Shown here one piece after another: positions 36,497-45,557 of a stretch of DNA of 64,000 nucleotides. The position numbers were made by a program, and so were the translations under genes. The notes beneath the pieces are model-generated. The model did not search any database. It had not been told where the DNA came from and saw only the letters and a program-made list of their open reading frames with translations. Origin of the DNA: an uncultured Oxalobacteraceae bacterium (GTDB lineage Bacteria; Pseudomonadota; Gammaproteobacteria; Burkholderiales; Burkholderiaceae); NCBI GenBank assembly GCA_946480015.1, contig CAMLIL010000001.1:1-64000 (forward strand), written 5' to 3'. The stretch's first letter is position 1; every line of letters begins with the position of its first letter.

Positions 36497-36587
36497 TGTT
36501 TCGACCAAAGATTGATGCTAACGATAATAAATCGGCGCCGTTCGGGCTTGCCCGGACAGCCTGTGTACCAGGTACGGCAACCCTCCC

Positions 36588-37601
36588 CTACCGCAACCTG
36601 GAAACGTGAGGAGTGGGCTCGGTGGTTCGCATCCCCTGCCAGTCGATCTGCACGCCTTCTATTTCACCCTGGCCAAAGCTGAATTCAACGTTGGGATTGT
36701 CTTTCCAGGGGATGTTCTGTTGGCGGCACTCTGGATTCGTCCACCGCATCGATTGGAAGTTCATCAAATGCAGATAGAGATACTCGTGCTTGCCGTTGCT
36801 GGCATTCGTGACTCGGCCACGGGTCCAAAACCACACGGATGGATGTTGATCCGAGCCATCGTGCCATTGCATGGGATGAAAGACGGTCGAGTACCGCTCC
36901 TTGAACAAACACTTCACTTGAAGTAGCTGGCCAACATGGTGGACCTCATCAGCCTGCGAGGACGGCGTGTCAGGCGCGGGCGTGCTTCCGCTCCTCCGCA
37001 GTGCCTCCCGAAGGCTGATGGGATCTCGTTGAACGAACAAGCATGAGTAGATGTCTTCGTCAAACCGGGTCGACTCAGGGTGCTCCAGGTACAGTTTCCA
37101 GTTTGGGATCTGTCGATAGGCCCCGCGCAACAGCTGCGTATTTCTAAAAAGCGACAAATGCCCGGACAACATGCCTTCATGTGTACTGATCACGTCATAT
37201 GACAGTACTTCGTCCGTATAGAATTGGCGGATGTCCCCGTATATCACATCAAGGTCTCCGAATCCGAAGAAATCGTAGTCGGCGAGGTCGTCGTAATACA
37301 ATTCCCCATACGCAGGGCGCAAATCACATATCTTATAGGGCGCGCCTGGATTGAAATCAATCCCCAATTTCCGGGATGCGCTTTGTACATAATCACGGTA
37401 TGGCGCATGCACGAACTTGACATTCTCCGGATGAGAAGCCGGTATTTCACAGTCGGTGCGGATGATCCAGTTCACTGTGTCGTTATACTTGCAGCTGGCC
37501 AGGAAGACCGGGAACCATTTCGGCCAGGCGCCGAAGTAGTCGATAAAAATCACGATGCTTTTCAGTTTGGTATTGCTTGCACCTAGGTTACCGTCTCGCA
37601 T
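36588..37601 (-). CDS. DUF6625 family glycosyltransferase-like protein
   Basis: A 337-residue protein of the DUF6625 type. The N-terminus [20 protein letters not shown] and the segment [15 protein letters not shown] (acidic DLD/DxD-like) are characteristic, and HLSLFRN follows. The fold appears to be GT-A, so transfer of a sugar to an oligosaccharide or peptide is likely. No signal peptide or membrane helix. GAGGAAAAAAAATG gives a clear ribosome site, and its start overlaps the decarboxylase by 19 bases, so translation is coupled to the enzyme that would supply UDP-xylose. Confidence 0.75.
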   Translation of the reverse strand: MRDGNLGASNTKLKSIVIFIDYFGAWPKWFPVFLASCKYNDTVNWIIRTDCEIPASHPENVKFVHAPYRDYVQSASRKLGIDFNPGAPYKICDLRPAYGELYYDDLADYDFFGFGDLDVIYGDIRQFYTDEVLSYDVISTHEGMLSGHLSLFRNTQLLRGAYRQIPNWKLYLEHPESTRFDEDIYSCLFVQRDPISLREALRRSGSTPAPDTPSSQADEVHHVGQLLQVKCLFKERYSTVFHPMQWHDGSDQHPSVWFWTRGRVTNASNGKHEYLYLHLMNFQSMRWTNPECRQQNIPWKDNPNVEFSFGQGEIEGVQIDWQGMRTTEPTPHVSRLR

Positions 37602-38611
37602 TTTTTTTCCTCGTTTCTCACCAATGTGCAGCGGCGTCTAGCGCGATCCGATGCCGTAGCAATTGCGCGCTTGAAGTGCGCAATTGTCTCTTTCAATCCA
37701 TCCCTCAACCCTACCTTGGGACGCCAACCCAGCGTTTCGCGGGCCAGGGTGATGTCCGGCTGACGCCGGCGCGGATCATCGTGGGGAAGCGGCCGGAACG
37801 TCAATTTCGAACGAGAGCTGGTCAGGTTTAATATCACTTCCGCCAACTCCAACATCGTTACTTCGTAGGGGTTCCCGACATTAAACGGACCGGTTACACC
37901 ATCGCCGGTGTCCATCATCAGCATCATGGCATCGATCATGTCGTCGACATAACAAAAGCTGCGCGTTTGCTGCCCGTCCCCATACAGTGTGATGTCTTCC
38001 CCTCTTAAAGCCTGGGCGATAAAACTGCTGACCACGCGCCCGTCCTGCAGGCTCATGCGTGGCCCATACGTGTTGAAGATGCGCAGCACCTTGATACGTA
38101 CCGCGTGCTGGCGCCAATAGTCGAAAAAGAGGCTCTCCGCGCTCCTCTTGCCCTCGTCATAGCATGACCGGATGCCGATCGGGTTCACCCGACCGAGATA
38201 TTGCTCCGTTTGTGGGTGAACCTCGGGGTCACCGTACACTTCGCTCGTCGACGCTTGCAGAATCCTGGCATTCGTTCGTTTTGCCAGTCCGAGCATGTTG
38301 AGGGCGCCGAAAACACTGGTTTTCATGGTGTGCACCGGATCGGCCTGGTAATGAATCGGGCTGGCCGGGCATGCCAAATTGAAGATCTTGTCGGCGTCCC
38401 TGAATAAGGGCGCCGTCACATCATGGCGTACGACTTCAAATGTGGACTTGTCCTTTAACTGATTCAGGTTGGCCAGATCGCCAGTCAGGAAGTTATCGAC
38501 GCACGTAACTTCGGCGCCGAGCGCAACCAGCCTGTCGCATAGGTGACTTCCGAGAAAGCCGGCGCCGCCCGTCACGAGAATTCGTTCCGTCGTCATATTA
38601 TCGGGCACCAT
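37583..38611 (-). CDS. UDP-glucuronate decarboxylase (UDP-xylose synthase)
   Basis: A 342-residue extended [21 protein letters not shown] binds [14 protein letters not shown] and [13 protein letters not shown] match UXS proteins; the catalytic Tyr/Lys are in [20 protein letters not shown] and [14 protein letters not shown] complete the signature. It converts UDP-glucuronic acid to UDP-xylose with CO2 loss, in the cytosol. It overlaps genes on both sides. In this operon it would supply a pentose donor; in plants xylose and its epimer arabinose are the sugars found on cell-wall glycoproteins, but the sugar used here is not known. ATG at 38596 is an alternative start. Confidence 0.92.
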   Translation of the reverse strand: MVPDNMTTERILVTGGAGFLGSHLCDRLVALGAEVTCVDNFLTGDLANLNQLKDKSTFEVVRHDVTAPLFRDADKIFNLACPASPIHYQADPVHTMKTSVFGALNMLGLAKRTNARILQASTSEVYGDPEVHPQTEQYLGRVNPIGIRSCYDEGKRSAESLFFDYWRQHAVRIKVLRIFNTYGPRMSLQDGRVVSSFIAQALRGEDITLYGDGQQTRSFCYVDDMIDAMMLMMDTGDGVTGPFNVGNPYEVTMLELAEVILNLTSSRSKLTFRPLPHDDPRRRQPDITLARETLGWRPKVGLRDGLKETIAHFKRAIATASDRARRRCTLVRNEEKKCETVT

Positions 38612-39509
38612 TCGTCGACAATGCGCCGTGCCCGTCGAGCAGCATATCGGGCGCCAGATCGCGCCGACGATAATATTCCCACAACTCTTCGTAGGGCAAT
38701 TCGTCCATCAGGTTTTCTCGAAGCGACTGGAATATGCCTGCCCAGTGCACCAGAAAAATGGGGTCGCCAAGGGGCGAGAACAGCCGTCCGTTGTCCACGC
38801 GGGCGTTCGGCGTGCCTCCCCACCATTCGAGCCGCGCCGCCGGTGCGGCCCCCGATTCTCTAAGCACGGAGAGACTGTTGTACCTGTACCCCGATGTGAC
38901 TACAAGATAGTTTATGTAGGGTTGTTCCATGCAATGCAACTCCATGCAATCGCGCAGTGCCAGGGCCTGGCTTACCTTGGCCGAGCAGTGTTCCATCGGC
39001 AGCAAACCGCGTACGCTCGCAAAAAAACCCGTATTGGCGGAGAACTCGATCTGGGGAGGTGTCAGCAGATGGGTTTCGTAAATCGCATCCGTCCAGACCC
39101 ATTTCCTGTTGTGAGCAATGTTGGAGTGCGAGGCGATATACTGCCCGTGCAAAAAATAGTCAAAGGCAAAGTCGACAGAATCAGTCAGGACCGTGTCTAT
39201 GTCGATGTAGAGGAAGGAATCAAACATCCCTTCCCAGGCGACCAGTTTCCGGTAGGCGCCCAGTACCCGGCCGTGGAATTGATGACTGATCTCATCGCAA
39301 GCTTGCAACAATGCATCGTTGTCGAAGATGCTGAAGTTGTAGGCGTCCTTCAGCGCGGCGATAGAATCAAAGTCCGCGTTGTAGGGAATGAGGCATAGCG
39401 GTATGCTGGGATTGTGCAAGCGAAAGCTTCGCAAAAACGCTACCGCAAGGTCGAAAACGGTATTGTTTGCCAGGAAGTACACGCCCTTCGGGCGCACGGA
39501 GTTATTCAT
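38598..39509 (-). CDS. Putative nucleotide-sugar glycosyltransferase, GT-A/GT8-like
   Basis: A 303-residue protein starting [20 protein letters not shown]; the frame is open 25 codons further up but those overlap the hydroxylase end. Sequence order fits a GT-A glycosyltransferase: N-terminal strand [20 protein letters not shown], then [12 protein letters not shown], whose DxD would bind Mn2+ and the nucleotide sugar, then [12 protein letters not shown] and a late [10 protein letters not shown]. No signal peptide. It lies 14 bases after the prolyl hydroxylase and just before the UDP-xylose synthase, so it is the best candidate for the enzyme putting the first sugar on hydroxyproline. That role is inference. 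Confidence 0.75.
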   Translation of the reverse strand: MNNSVRPKGVYFLANNTVFDLAVAFLRSFRLHNPSIPLCLIPYNADFDSIAALKDAYNFSIFDNDALLQACDEISHQFHGRVLGAYRKLVAWEGMFDSFLYIDIDTVLTDSVDFAFDYFLHGQYIASHSNIAHNRKWVWTDAIYETHLLTPPQIEFSANTGFFASVRGLLPMEHCSAKVSQALALRDCMELHCMEQPYINYLVVTSGYRYNSLSVLRESGAAPAARLEWWGGTPNARVDNGRLFSPLGDPIFLVHWAGIFQSLRENLMDELPYEELWEYYRRRDLAPDMLLDGHGALSTNGAR

Positions 39510-39523
39510 ACTTTTGTCTTTCT

Positions 39524-40378
39524 TTAAGTTTCGCGGCTTGATAGCGATGTTGCTTCTAGCCGGAACCATTTCGTTGCAATCCATTTCTCGCCTGCGACAA
39601 CCGGTTCACCGGCATGCAAAGTGCCACTCTGCGGTGAAGGGTCGGGATAAGTGAAGAACAGCGCACTGCCTTTTCTGGGCATAAACTTTTGGCCCAGGTT
39701 GACCAAGTGCGTGGCCCCGCCCTTCTCCGGTTGCTGCAAATACATGATAAGGGTGGCGATCCGTTGGCCGCCGTCTGCCATTTGGCGCTGATAGAATTCG
39801 GTCCCTTGAGGGAAGTAATCATGATGGGGCACGAACTGCTGGCCTACGCCATAACGTTGGATTTGCAAGCTCTCGCCGTGCGATATGGGCCAGTTGGTCA
39901 ATCTGCTGATTCTGCGTTCGATGATGGAAACGATGTCGGCTGTCGCGTAGATGCTGGCCGACTGGCTGTTTCGAAGACCGTCGAAACAGCCAGTCGCGCC
40001 GTTCAACAGGAGATCTGACGGTGCAAACGGGGCCGCCGCGGCACACAGGCGGTCGCACTCGTCATGTGATAGGAAGTGGTCCAGCAGGACCACGCGCGGG
40101 GCGAGCTGCTCAAATGCGACCTCGGCTTCACAATCGCCAAGGTCAATGGTGGTCTCGGACGACCGTATATCGGGCGAAACCAGGCCCTCATCTGGCCCAT
40201 CTAAACGGGGACGGTCCGTGTTGCCACTGTCTTCGGCCAGCGCTTCCTCGACGATGCGATGAGCGATCGTCAGGACAAAGCCACAGTCGACAGACAAGCG
40301 GAATACCGCTTCGGTGTACGTCATACCAGAATTGAGTTGCGCTCTGATATCAACGACTAATTCATCGTACATGCTCAT
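39524..40378 (-). CDS. Prolyl 4-hydroxylase (2OG-Fe(II) oxygenase)
   Basis: A 284-residue protein. The C-terminal ~185 residues are a P4H domain: IQRYGVGQQFVPHHDYF gives the HxD iron ligands (His185, Asp187), GGQRIATLIMYLQ and EKGGATHLV match P4H, GTLHAGEPV gives the second histidine (His255), and EKWIATKW the 2-oxoglutarate-binding Lys265. All catalytic residues are present. The N-terminal ~90 residues are helical and may hold the peptide. Reaction: peptidyl-proline to 4-hydroxyproline using O2 and 2-oxoglutarate. It overlaps the C39 exporter gene by ATGA, and the operon encodes a peptide with 30 consecutive prolines, the obvious substrate. Confidence 0.93.
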   Translation of the reverse strand: MSMYDELVVDIRAQLNSGMTYTEAVFRLSVDCGFVLTIAHRIVEEALAEDSGNTDRPRLDGPDEGLVSPDIRSSETTIDLGDCEAEVAFEQLAPRVVLLDHFLSHDECDRLCAAAAPFAPSDLLLNGATGCFDGLRNSQSASIYATADIVSIIERRISRLTNWPISHGESLQIQRYGVGQQFVPHHDYFPQGTEFYQRQMADGGQRIATLIMYLQQPEKGGATHLVNLGQKFMPRKGSALFFTYPDPSPQSGTLHAGEPVVAGEKWIATKWFRLEATSLSSRET

Positions 40379-42531
40379 ACCACCTCGGCCAGAACGCCGG
40401 ACACGCCCGGCATGCCCTCGACATAGCGAACCTTCCCATTTCCCACCTCGACAATCCTGTCAGCGGCGCGAATCGTCTCGGGACGGTGGGCGACCATGAT
40501 CCGCGTGATGGGCAATGATTTAAGGGCGTCGTTGACCTTGCGTTCATTGGACACGTCCAGATGGCTGGTCGCCTCGTCCAGGATCAGGATGATCGGTCGC
40601 ATGTACAGGGCGCGCGCCAGCAGAACCCTTTGTTTCTGTCCGCCAGAAAGACTGCTTCCCATATCGCCAACGAGCGTTTGGTAACCCATTGGCATGGCCA
40701 GGATGTCCTCGTGAATCGCCGCCAGTTTCGCGCATTCATAGACGCGGTTCACGTCGGTCGTCGTATCGAAAAAACTGATGTTTTCAATGATCGATCCCGC
40801 AAGCAAGGTGTCATTCTGCGAAACTGAACCGACCAGCGACCGGTATGCGCCGTAACCGATGTGACGCACGGGAATGCCATCAATGAGCACTTCGCCTTCG
40901 GTTGGCTCGAGCAGGCCAGTCAAGAGCTTGCTCAATGTCGATTTCCCGCATCCGCTCTCGCCGACGAGCACCATGTTTTCGCCCGCCTGGATCTCGAGAT
41001 TGACGCCGTCGAGCACCCAGGGTTCGCCTTCGGCGTATCGGAACTTGACGTCCTTGAGCGTGATCCTTGGCTTGAGACGGCTCACATCGGTTCGCACCGG
41101 CGGCTCGGTCTCGGCCTTTTCCATCACGATATCGGACAGCCTTTCCACATGCAGCGAAAGCATCTTGACGCTAATGAAGGCGTCGATGAGCACGGTCACT
41201 CGGGCGGAGAACGTCGCCGAGTAACTTGTGAATGCGGTGAGCATCCCGACCGTGAAGGTCTCGGCCATGATCATCTTGGCGCCAAAATAGAACATCAAAA
41301 GGCCGGCCACACCGAAGATGAGCGAATTGGTCGAGCGGAAGATATTGGACAGCTTCTCGGTCTTGACGCTTCGGTTTTGCACGTCCATTCGCATGTTCTG
41401 CCAACGGGCGATGCGGGCGTCTACCCGACAAAATTGCTTGATCGGTACGATGGCCCGTACGGTTTCCAGGAAGTGGGTGCCCTCTTTCGCGCTCAAGACC
41501 ATGGCCTCAAGGGACGCTTCCCTGAAAGGTTGATAGAAAATCCAGCGCAGGAAAATATACAAGAGCAGCGCGACCACGACGATCACCGCCAGAAATGCGC
41601 TGTACATCAACATCATCGCGAGTGAAAAAACCACGATGACGGCGTCCAGCACGTGCTCGGTCAACACTCTCGTCAGCGTGGTTTGAATCGGATTGACGCT
41701 TCCGAATCTGGACAGGATATCGCCCAGGTGGCGTTTTTCGAAATACGCGGGCGGGAGCCTTACCAGATGCGAGAGGAGCCTAGTATTGAGCTGGAAGTTG
41801 ATATCCAGGCCCCAGCGCATCATGAACCAGTTGCGGGCAAGCGCAATGCAATATTGCGTCACCGTGAGCAGCAGGAACCCCAGCAACAATGTGTTGAGAA
41901 GTTCGATGTCTCCGCCGGGTAATACTTCATCAATGATGTATTGATTGAACAGCGGTGTGGCAATCGCGAACAATTCCAGGGTGAACGCAAGGATCAATAC
42001 CTGGCCGACTGCGCGGCGCAGGCCAACAATCTTGCCCGTGAGCTGGCGGATCGAGAAGGACGGCCCAGCAGTCTTCATTTCGAATCCGGCAGCCGGGGTC
42101 AGCTCGAGGGCGACGCCCGTAAAGGATTTGGAGGCCGTCTGCAGGGGGATGGTCAATACCCCGACCGCAGGGTCGTAAATCACCAATAGCGGCTCACCGC
42201 CCAGCGTGCGTTTGATGCGCTCGAGCACGACAAAGTGATTCAGGTTCCAATGCAGGATCGCCGGCAGACTCAGCTTGTCCAATTCAGACAATTCAAGCCG
42301 CAAGGGACGACTGGCAAGGCCCGTGGCGCTGGCATTGTTGACCAGCTGCTCAAGAGTAGCGCCCTTCAGGCTGGTGGAAAATCTGCGTCGGAGTTCGACC
42401 AGGTCTTCGGCCCGACCGTAGTGTTCCGATATCATCGCCAGGCATGCGAGGCCGCATTCGCCGGATTCACTTTGCAGGACAATTTTCACAGGTAGTTTCA
42501 GTAAGTGGTTGACTCGGACCGCAATAAACAA
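40375..42531 (-). CDS. C39 peptidase-containing ABC exporter (bacteriocin/microcin type)
   Basis: A 718-residue PCAT exporter starting at a TTG with no clear ribosome site, 10 bases after HlyD. The N-terminal C39 peptidase has QSESGECGLACLAMI (Cys26), HWNLNHFVVL (His99) and YDPAVG (Asp120), the full catalytic triad that cuts after Gly-Gly. Six membrane helices (~165-430) follow. The ATPase has Walker A GESGCGKST, signature LSGGQKQR, Walker B LILDEATSHLD and the AHR switch. It removes the leader of the operon's precursor and exports the core with HlyD and an outer-membrane channel encoded elsewhere. All catalytic residues are intact. Confidence 0.95.
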   Translation of the reverse strand: MFIAVRVNHLLKLPVKIVLQSESGECGLACLAMISEHYGRAEDLVELRRRFSTSLKGATLEQLVNNASATGLASRPLRLELSELDKLSLPAILHWNLNHFVVLERIKRTLGGEPLLVIYDPAVGVLTIPLQTASKSFTGVALELTPAAGFEMKTAGPSFSIRQLTGKIVGLRRAVGQVLILAFTLELFAIATPLFNQYIIDEVLPGGDIELLNTLLLGFLLLTVTQYCIALARNWFMMRWGLDINFQLNTRLLSHLVRLPPAYFEKRHLGDILSRFGSVNPIQTTLTRVLTEHVLDAVIVVFSLAMMLMYSAFLAVIVVVALLLYIFLRWIFYQPFREASLEAMVLSAKEGTHFLETVRAIVPIKQFCRVDARIARWQNMRMDVQNRSVKTEKLSNIFRSTNSLIFGVAGLLMFYFGAKMIMAETFTVGMLTAFTSYSATFSARVTVLIDAFISVKMLSLHVERLSDIVMEKAETEPPVRTDVSRLKPRITLKDVKFRYAEGEPWVLDGVNLEIQAGENMVLVGESGCGKSTLSKLLTGLLEPTEGEVLIDGIPVRHIGYGAYRSLVGSVSQNDTLLAGSIIENISFFDTTTDVNRVYECAKLAAIHEDILAMPMGYQTLVGDMGSSLSGGQKQRVLLARALYMRPIILILDEATSHLDVSNERKVNDALKSLPITRIMVAHRPETIRAADRIVEVGNGKVRYVEGMPGVSGVLAEVV

Positions 42532-42541
42532 GGCACGGGGA

Positions 42542-44005
42542 TCAGCGCAGCTGCGCCAGGAGAGGCTCCAGCACCCACTCCCATATGGCGCGCTTCTCCT
42601 GCAGGATGTCCGCCTGGAGTGTCATATTGGTGCCGATCCGTCGGGGCTGTCCGTAGATCTGGATCGTCTGGTCGGCGAGAGCGACGCGGATCCGGTACAG
42701 CGACTCGCTTCCGGTTTGCCGAAGACTGTTCTGGCTGATGGTCGCGATCGTGCCCTGCAGGTGCGAAGGCAGCTCCGCAAGACTGAATGGCGTTTCGCTG
42801 ATCGCTACAACCCGACCCTTGATGCTTCCGAATTTCTGAAACGGATAGGCATCGAGCCTCAGCCGCACGTCCTGGCCGGTTGCGACGAAACCCATTGCCC
42901 GGCTGGGTATGAAGAGATTGACTTCCAATTTGCTCTGGCAGCTCTTGTCGGCCGACGCACCGTCCTGACAGGCCTGCGACGGGATAATCGTTGCCATCAG
43001 CTGCCCTGCCGCTACCGACTGGCCCGTCCGGTTGTTGATCCCGGTGACAAATCCCCTGACGGGGGCGACGACATTGGTTTCAAGGCTGGCGACGGATTGG
43101 GCCTTTTCCTGCTCCAGGCCGGCCTTTGCCGCGGCCAGGCGCTCGATATCGGTCGACACCCTGTGTTCGACATCGTTCAACTCGCTCAACAGGAGCTCGC
43201 GATTCTGCTCGGCCTGTGATTTTGCCCTCACGAGCTCCGCCACTTTCATTGACGCGTCGAGAAGGTCCTCGTTCTTTTGCTCGACCTGGCTTCCAGACAC
43301 GAAACCACTGTCCTGGAGTTTCTGAATGCGCGCCAGGGCCGCAGCGGCCAATGCCTCGCGCCGTTTGGCCAGGATGATTTGCTGCCCGAGAGAGGCCAGC
43401 TCCTCGTTCATGGTTTTCACCCGCGTCTGCAGATGGTCGCGATTGTCGCGCGCCTGCAAGCGCAGGATGCTTTTCTCGGCATCCAGCGCCATGCTGCGCG
43501 CATCGACTTGCTTTGAAACATAGCTGCTCACATCACCGTTTTTACCGTGCCGTGCGCCGGCAATGGTGAACAACACATCGCCCTGCTTGACTTGGGCCCC
43601 TTCTTGCAGGTGCATCGGTCCAACCACACCCGCGATGGGCACCGCAACGGAGACGCTGCCTTCTACCGGCACTGTCAATCCCGCCACGCGGGTTTTGCGC
43701 GTCACCGCACCGAGCACGAGCAGGCAGATGAAGAGCGCAGACAAGGTGACGGCGAACGATGTAATCAGCCAGGATGAAGCAGGTTGGGCAATATTGATCG
43801 CGCCATAGGCATTGCCAGTCAGAGCCGAGGCGACCTCTGGACGAAACAGCGGCGTGGAGCCCTCGCGATCGTCCTCGTGACCATCCTCATGACCATCCTC
43901 ATGACCATCCTCGTGACCATCGGCGTCACCGGCGGCCTCATTGCCCTGCGGTGGCAGGTGGTCGGTCTTTGTTGCGGCATTGAGCGCGGCGCCGTGGGTA
44001 CTCAT
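42542..44005 (-). CDS. HlyD-family membrane-fusion protein with DGHE repeats
   Basis: A 487-residue adaptor. Start at 44005 (MSTHGAALNAATK) overlaps the hydrolase stop by ATGA; the open frame continues 44 codons further. The N-terminal cytosolic part has four DGHE repeats. One membrane helix (SWLITSFAVTLSALFICLLVLG) is followed by a lipoyl half (VEGSVSVAVPIAGVVG), a long periplasmic coiled coil (~190-330), then VVAPVRGFVTGINNRTGQSV and a beta-barrel ending near the C-terminus (IGTNMTLQADIL). It bridges the C39 exporter to a TolC-like channel. The His/Asp/Glu-rich repeat is unusual for the family and could bind metal. Confidence 0.92.
   Translation of the reverse strand: MSTHGAALNAATKTDHLPPQGNEAAGDADGHEDGHEDGHEDGHEDDREGSTPLFRPEVASALTGNAYGAINIAQPASSWLITSFAVTLSALFICLLVLGAVTRKTRVAGLTVPVEGSVSVAVPIAGVVGPMHLQEGAQVKQGDVLFTIAGARHGKNGDVSSYVSKQVDARSMALDAEKSILRLQARDNRDHLQTRVKTMNEELASLGQQIILAKRREALAAAALARIQKLQDSGFVSGSQVEQKNEDLLDASMKVAELVRAKSQAEQNRELLLSELNDVEHRVSTDIERLAAAKAGLEQEKAQSVASLETNVVAPVRGFVTGINNRTGQSVAAGQLMATIIPSQACQDGASADKSCQSKLEVNLFIPSRAMGFVATGQDVRLRLDAYPFQKFGSIKGRVVAISETPFSLAELPSHLQGTIATISQNSLRQTGSESLYRIRVALADQTIQIYGQPRRIGTNMTLQADILQEKRAIWEWVLEPLLAQLR
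43871..43920 (-). repeat. 12-bp tandem repeat encoding DGHE x4
   Basis: Four near-identical 12-bp units (GATGGTCACGAG / GATGGTCATGAG on the coding strand). Changes in unit number would keep the HlyD frame. Confidence 0.8.
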
Positions 44006-45141
44006 GGTCGGTGCTGGTCGGTGAGCGTGGTGTGAACAAAGCGTGCGAGTTCGTCGAGCGCAGCAGGCTCCGCCGGTCCGTCCACCAGCTTTCGGCCAAA
44101 TCCATGGCCGACTCCATCGAGCACGACGAAGCGCCACGTCCCGCCCTTGGCCACGTGCTTCAAATAGGAGACCAGTTCAGTTGGCAAATCCAGGAGCGGA
44201 TCGTTTTTCCCCATTGCGATTCCAACGGGTACGGTGAGATTCCCCAGCAGAGATTGCAATGATTCGTTCGTGGCAAAGAACAGCAGTTGTTCGCAAGAGT
44301 TGCCCGAATTGGTGCTGGGCTTTTCCTGCCCTTGCTTACACTCGTCAAGCAAGGCTGAAAAGGCCCGCTGATCGGCCATTTTCGATGCGAACTCCGACAG
44401 GTCATTCTTGCACCAGCTTCCTTTGGACGAGAGCCAGAACTCGACGGGTCCCCTAAAACCCAGCAGTCCCCTGGCAATAACCTGTTCGCGAACGACGTCG
44501 TTCGGCATGCAGTTGCCGGCGCCGGAATCAACGATGTTCCTGAGGATCGCCAACGGAAGCGACAGCGCCGAGTACTCGGTAGCTTGCCTCAGCGGACGAA
44601 TGGACATGCCATACGAGAAGAATCCGTCGACCAGGGCAGGATTTCCTGACACAACCTGGGCGGCAAGGAACGAACCTTGTGAATGCCCGATGAAGACAAT
44701 CTTCGAGAAATTGGAGTCGCGTCGACGTAACAGATGCACCAATTCCTCCAAGATTATCTTTTGGGTTGCAATGGATACGGCGCCCGGGGTGCCGGACGGT
44801 GCGGCATGGTCGGTTGCGATCAACTTGGGGTCAAAGCGCGCCACATGCAGGCCGTTTTCGTTGAGCGCCTTGGTCAACGCATCGTAGATCCTGTCCGGAC
44901 CGCCGTGGCGATCGTTGACGAAAGTACCGGGCACGATAATCGCGACGGTACGCTCGCCAGCATGGTTCGTTGGCGCGTCAATCCAGACCTGGACGCGGTC
45001 TCCGGACGGAAGCCGCAGCTGCATTGCCTCAGCACTCGCCACTGATGGCATTCCCATACTTAGTCCAGCGCATAATATGCAGCCGATGACGAACGTGCGC
45101 CATTTATGCAAGTGATTACCGGCTTGAGATACATGAACCAA
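44002..45141 (-). CDS. Exported alpha/beta hydrolase
   Basis: A 379-residue alpha/beta hydrolase starting at a TTG preceded by AAGGAA. A signal peptide (WRTFVIGCILCAGLSMGMPSVASA) precedes the hydrolase: oxyanion VPGTFVNDRHGG, nucleophile elbow IGHSQGSFLA, acid near GKNDPLLD, and His in LDGVGHGFG. Four cysteines in the cap region suggest periplasmic disulfides. It sits between the precursor and HlyD genes. In enterobacterial siderophore-microcins an esterase of this fold accompanies MceI/MceJ-type genes; here it could trim the product, process a conjugated group, or protect the producer. No direct evidence separates these. Confidence 0.82.
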   Translation of the reverse strand: MVHVSQAGNHLHKWRTFVIGCILCAGLSMGMPSVASAEAMQLRLPSGDRVQVWIDAPTNHAGERTVAIIVPGTFVNDRHGGPDRIYDALTKALNENGLHVARFDPKLIATDHAAPSGTPGAVSIATQKIILEELVHLLRRRDSNFSKIVFIGHSQGSFLAAQVVSGNPALVDGFFSYGMSIRPLRQATEYSALSLPLAILRNIVDSGAGNCMPNDVVREQVIARGLLGFRGPVEFWLSSKGSWCKNDLSEFASKMADQRAFSALLDECKQGQEKPSTNSGNSCEQLLFFATNESLQSLLGNLTVPVGIAMGKNDPLLDLPTELVSYLKHVAKGGTWRFVVLDGVGHGFGRKLVDGPAEPAALDELARFVHTTLTDQHRP

Positions 45142-45230
45142 AATTCATTCCTTCGTTTTATAAGCGATTCGATACGAGAAGCCTGGCCAGGCTAAAGTGC
45201 ACGATCCCGTTACTTAGCTACGCTTTGCGC

Positions 45231-45515
45231 TTAATGCCCTTCACCCGACGGAGGAGGAGGCGGTGGTGGCGGCGGTGGCGGTGGTGGTGGAGGCGGCGGC
45301 GGCGGCGGCGGTGGAGGCGGCGGTGGCGGCGGCGGCGGGCAGGTCGTCTGGGTGAAGAGTCCCCAAGCGATCGTCGTGGTGTTGCAGTTGGTCGTGGTGT
45401 TCGTGTTCGTGGTGGTCGTGGTGCCACCGATAGACACATTCACAGGGCTGGTGGTTGGAGCGGTACCGTCACCCCCAGCAACCGTGCGCAATTCGATAAG
45501 GCTTAATTTTCTCAT
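45231..45515 (-). CDS. Double-glycine-leader polyproline precursor peptide
   Basis: A 94-residue secreted-peptide precursor. Leader MRKLSLIELRTVAGG (15 residues) matches the GG-leader pattern LSxxELxxVxGG and is close to the colicin V leader MRTLTLNELDSVSGG as I know it. The core (79 residues) has three parts: DGTAPTTSPVNVSIGG; a Thr/Asn-rich stretch with Cys44 and Cys59 around IAWGLFTQTT; then exactly 30 consecutive prolines and the tail SGEGH. Proline codons are mixed (17 CCG, 8 CCA, 5 CCT), so this is not a plain triplet expansion. There is no lysine in the core. Neighbours supply leader peptidase/exporter, prolyl hydroxylase and glycosyltransferases, so a glycosylated hydroxyproline-rich product is inferred. 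Confidence 0.88.
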   Translation of the reverse strand: MRKLSLIELRTVAGGDGTAPTTSPVNVSIGGTTTTTNTNTTTNCNTTTIAWGLFTQTTCPPPPPPPPPPPPPPPPPPPPPPPPPPPPPPSGEGH

Positions 45516-45557
45516 AAGTCCATTCTCAGATAATTTGATTGATATTGCTTTCGTCCT

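Noticed and set aside
45252..45341. Polyproline tract as a simple triplet-repeat expansion
   Set aside because: Third codon positions are mixed G, A and T in no regular order, which argues against recent slippage as the only cause.
45225..45506. Plus-strand frame with Arg/Trp runs opposite the precursor
   Set aside because: It is the reverse of the proline tract (CCN read as NGG); the minus strand has the GG leader, a start codon and operon context.
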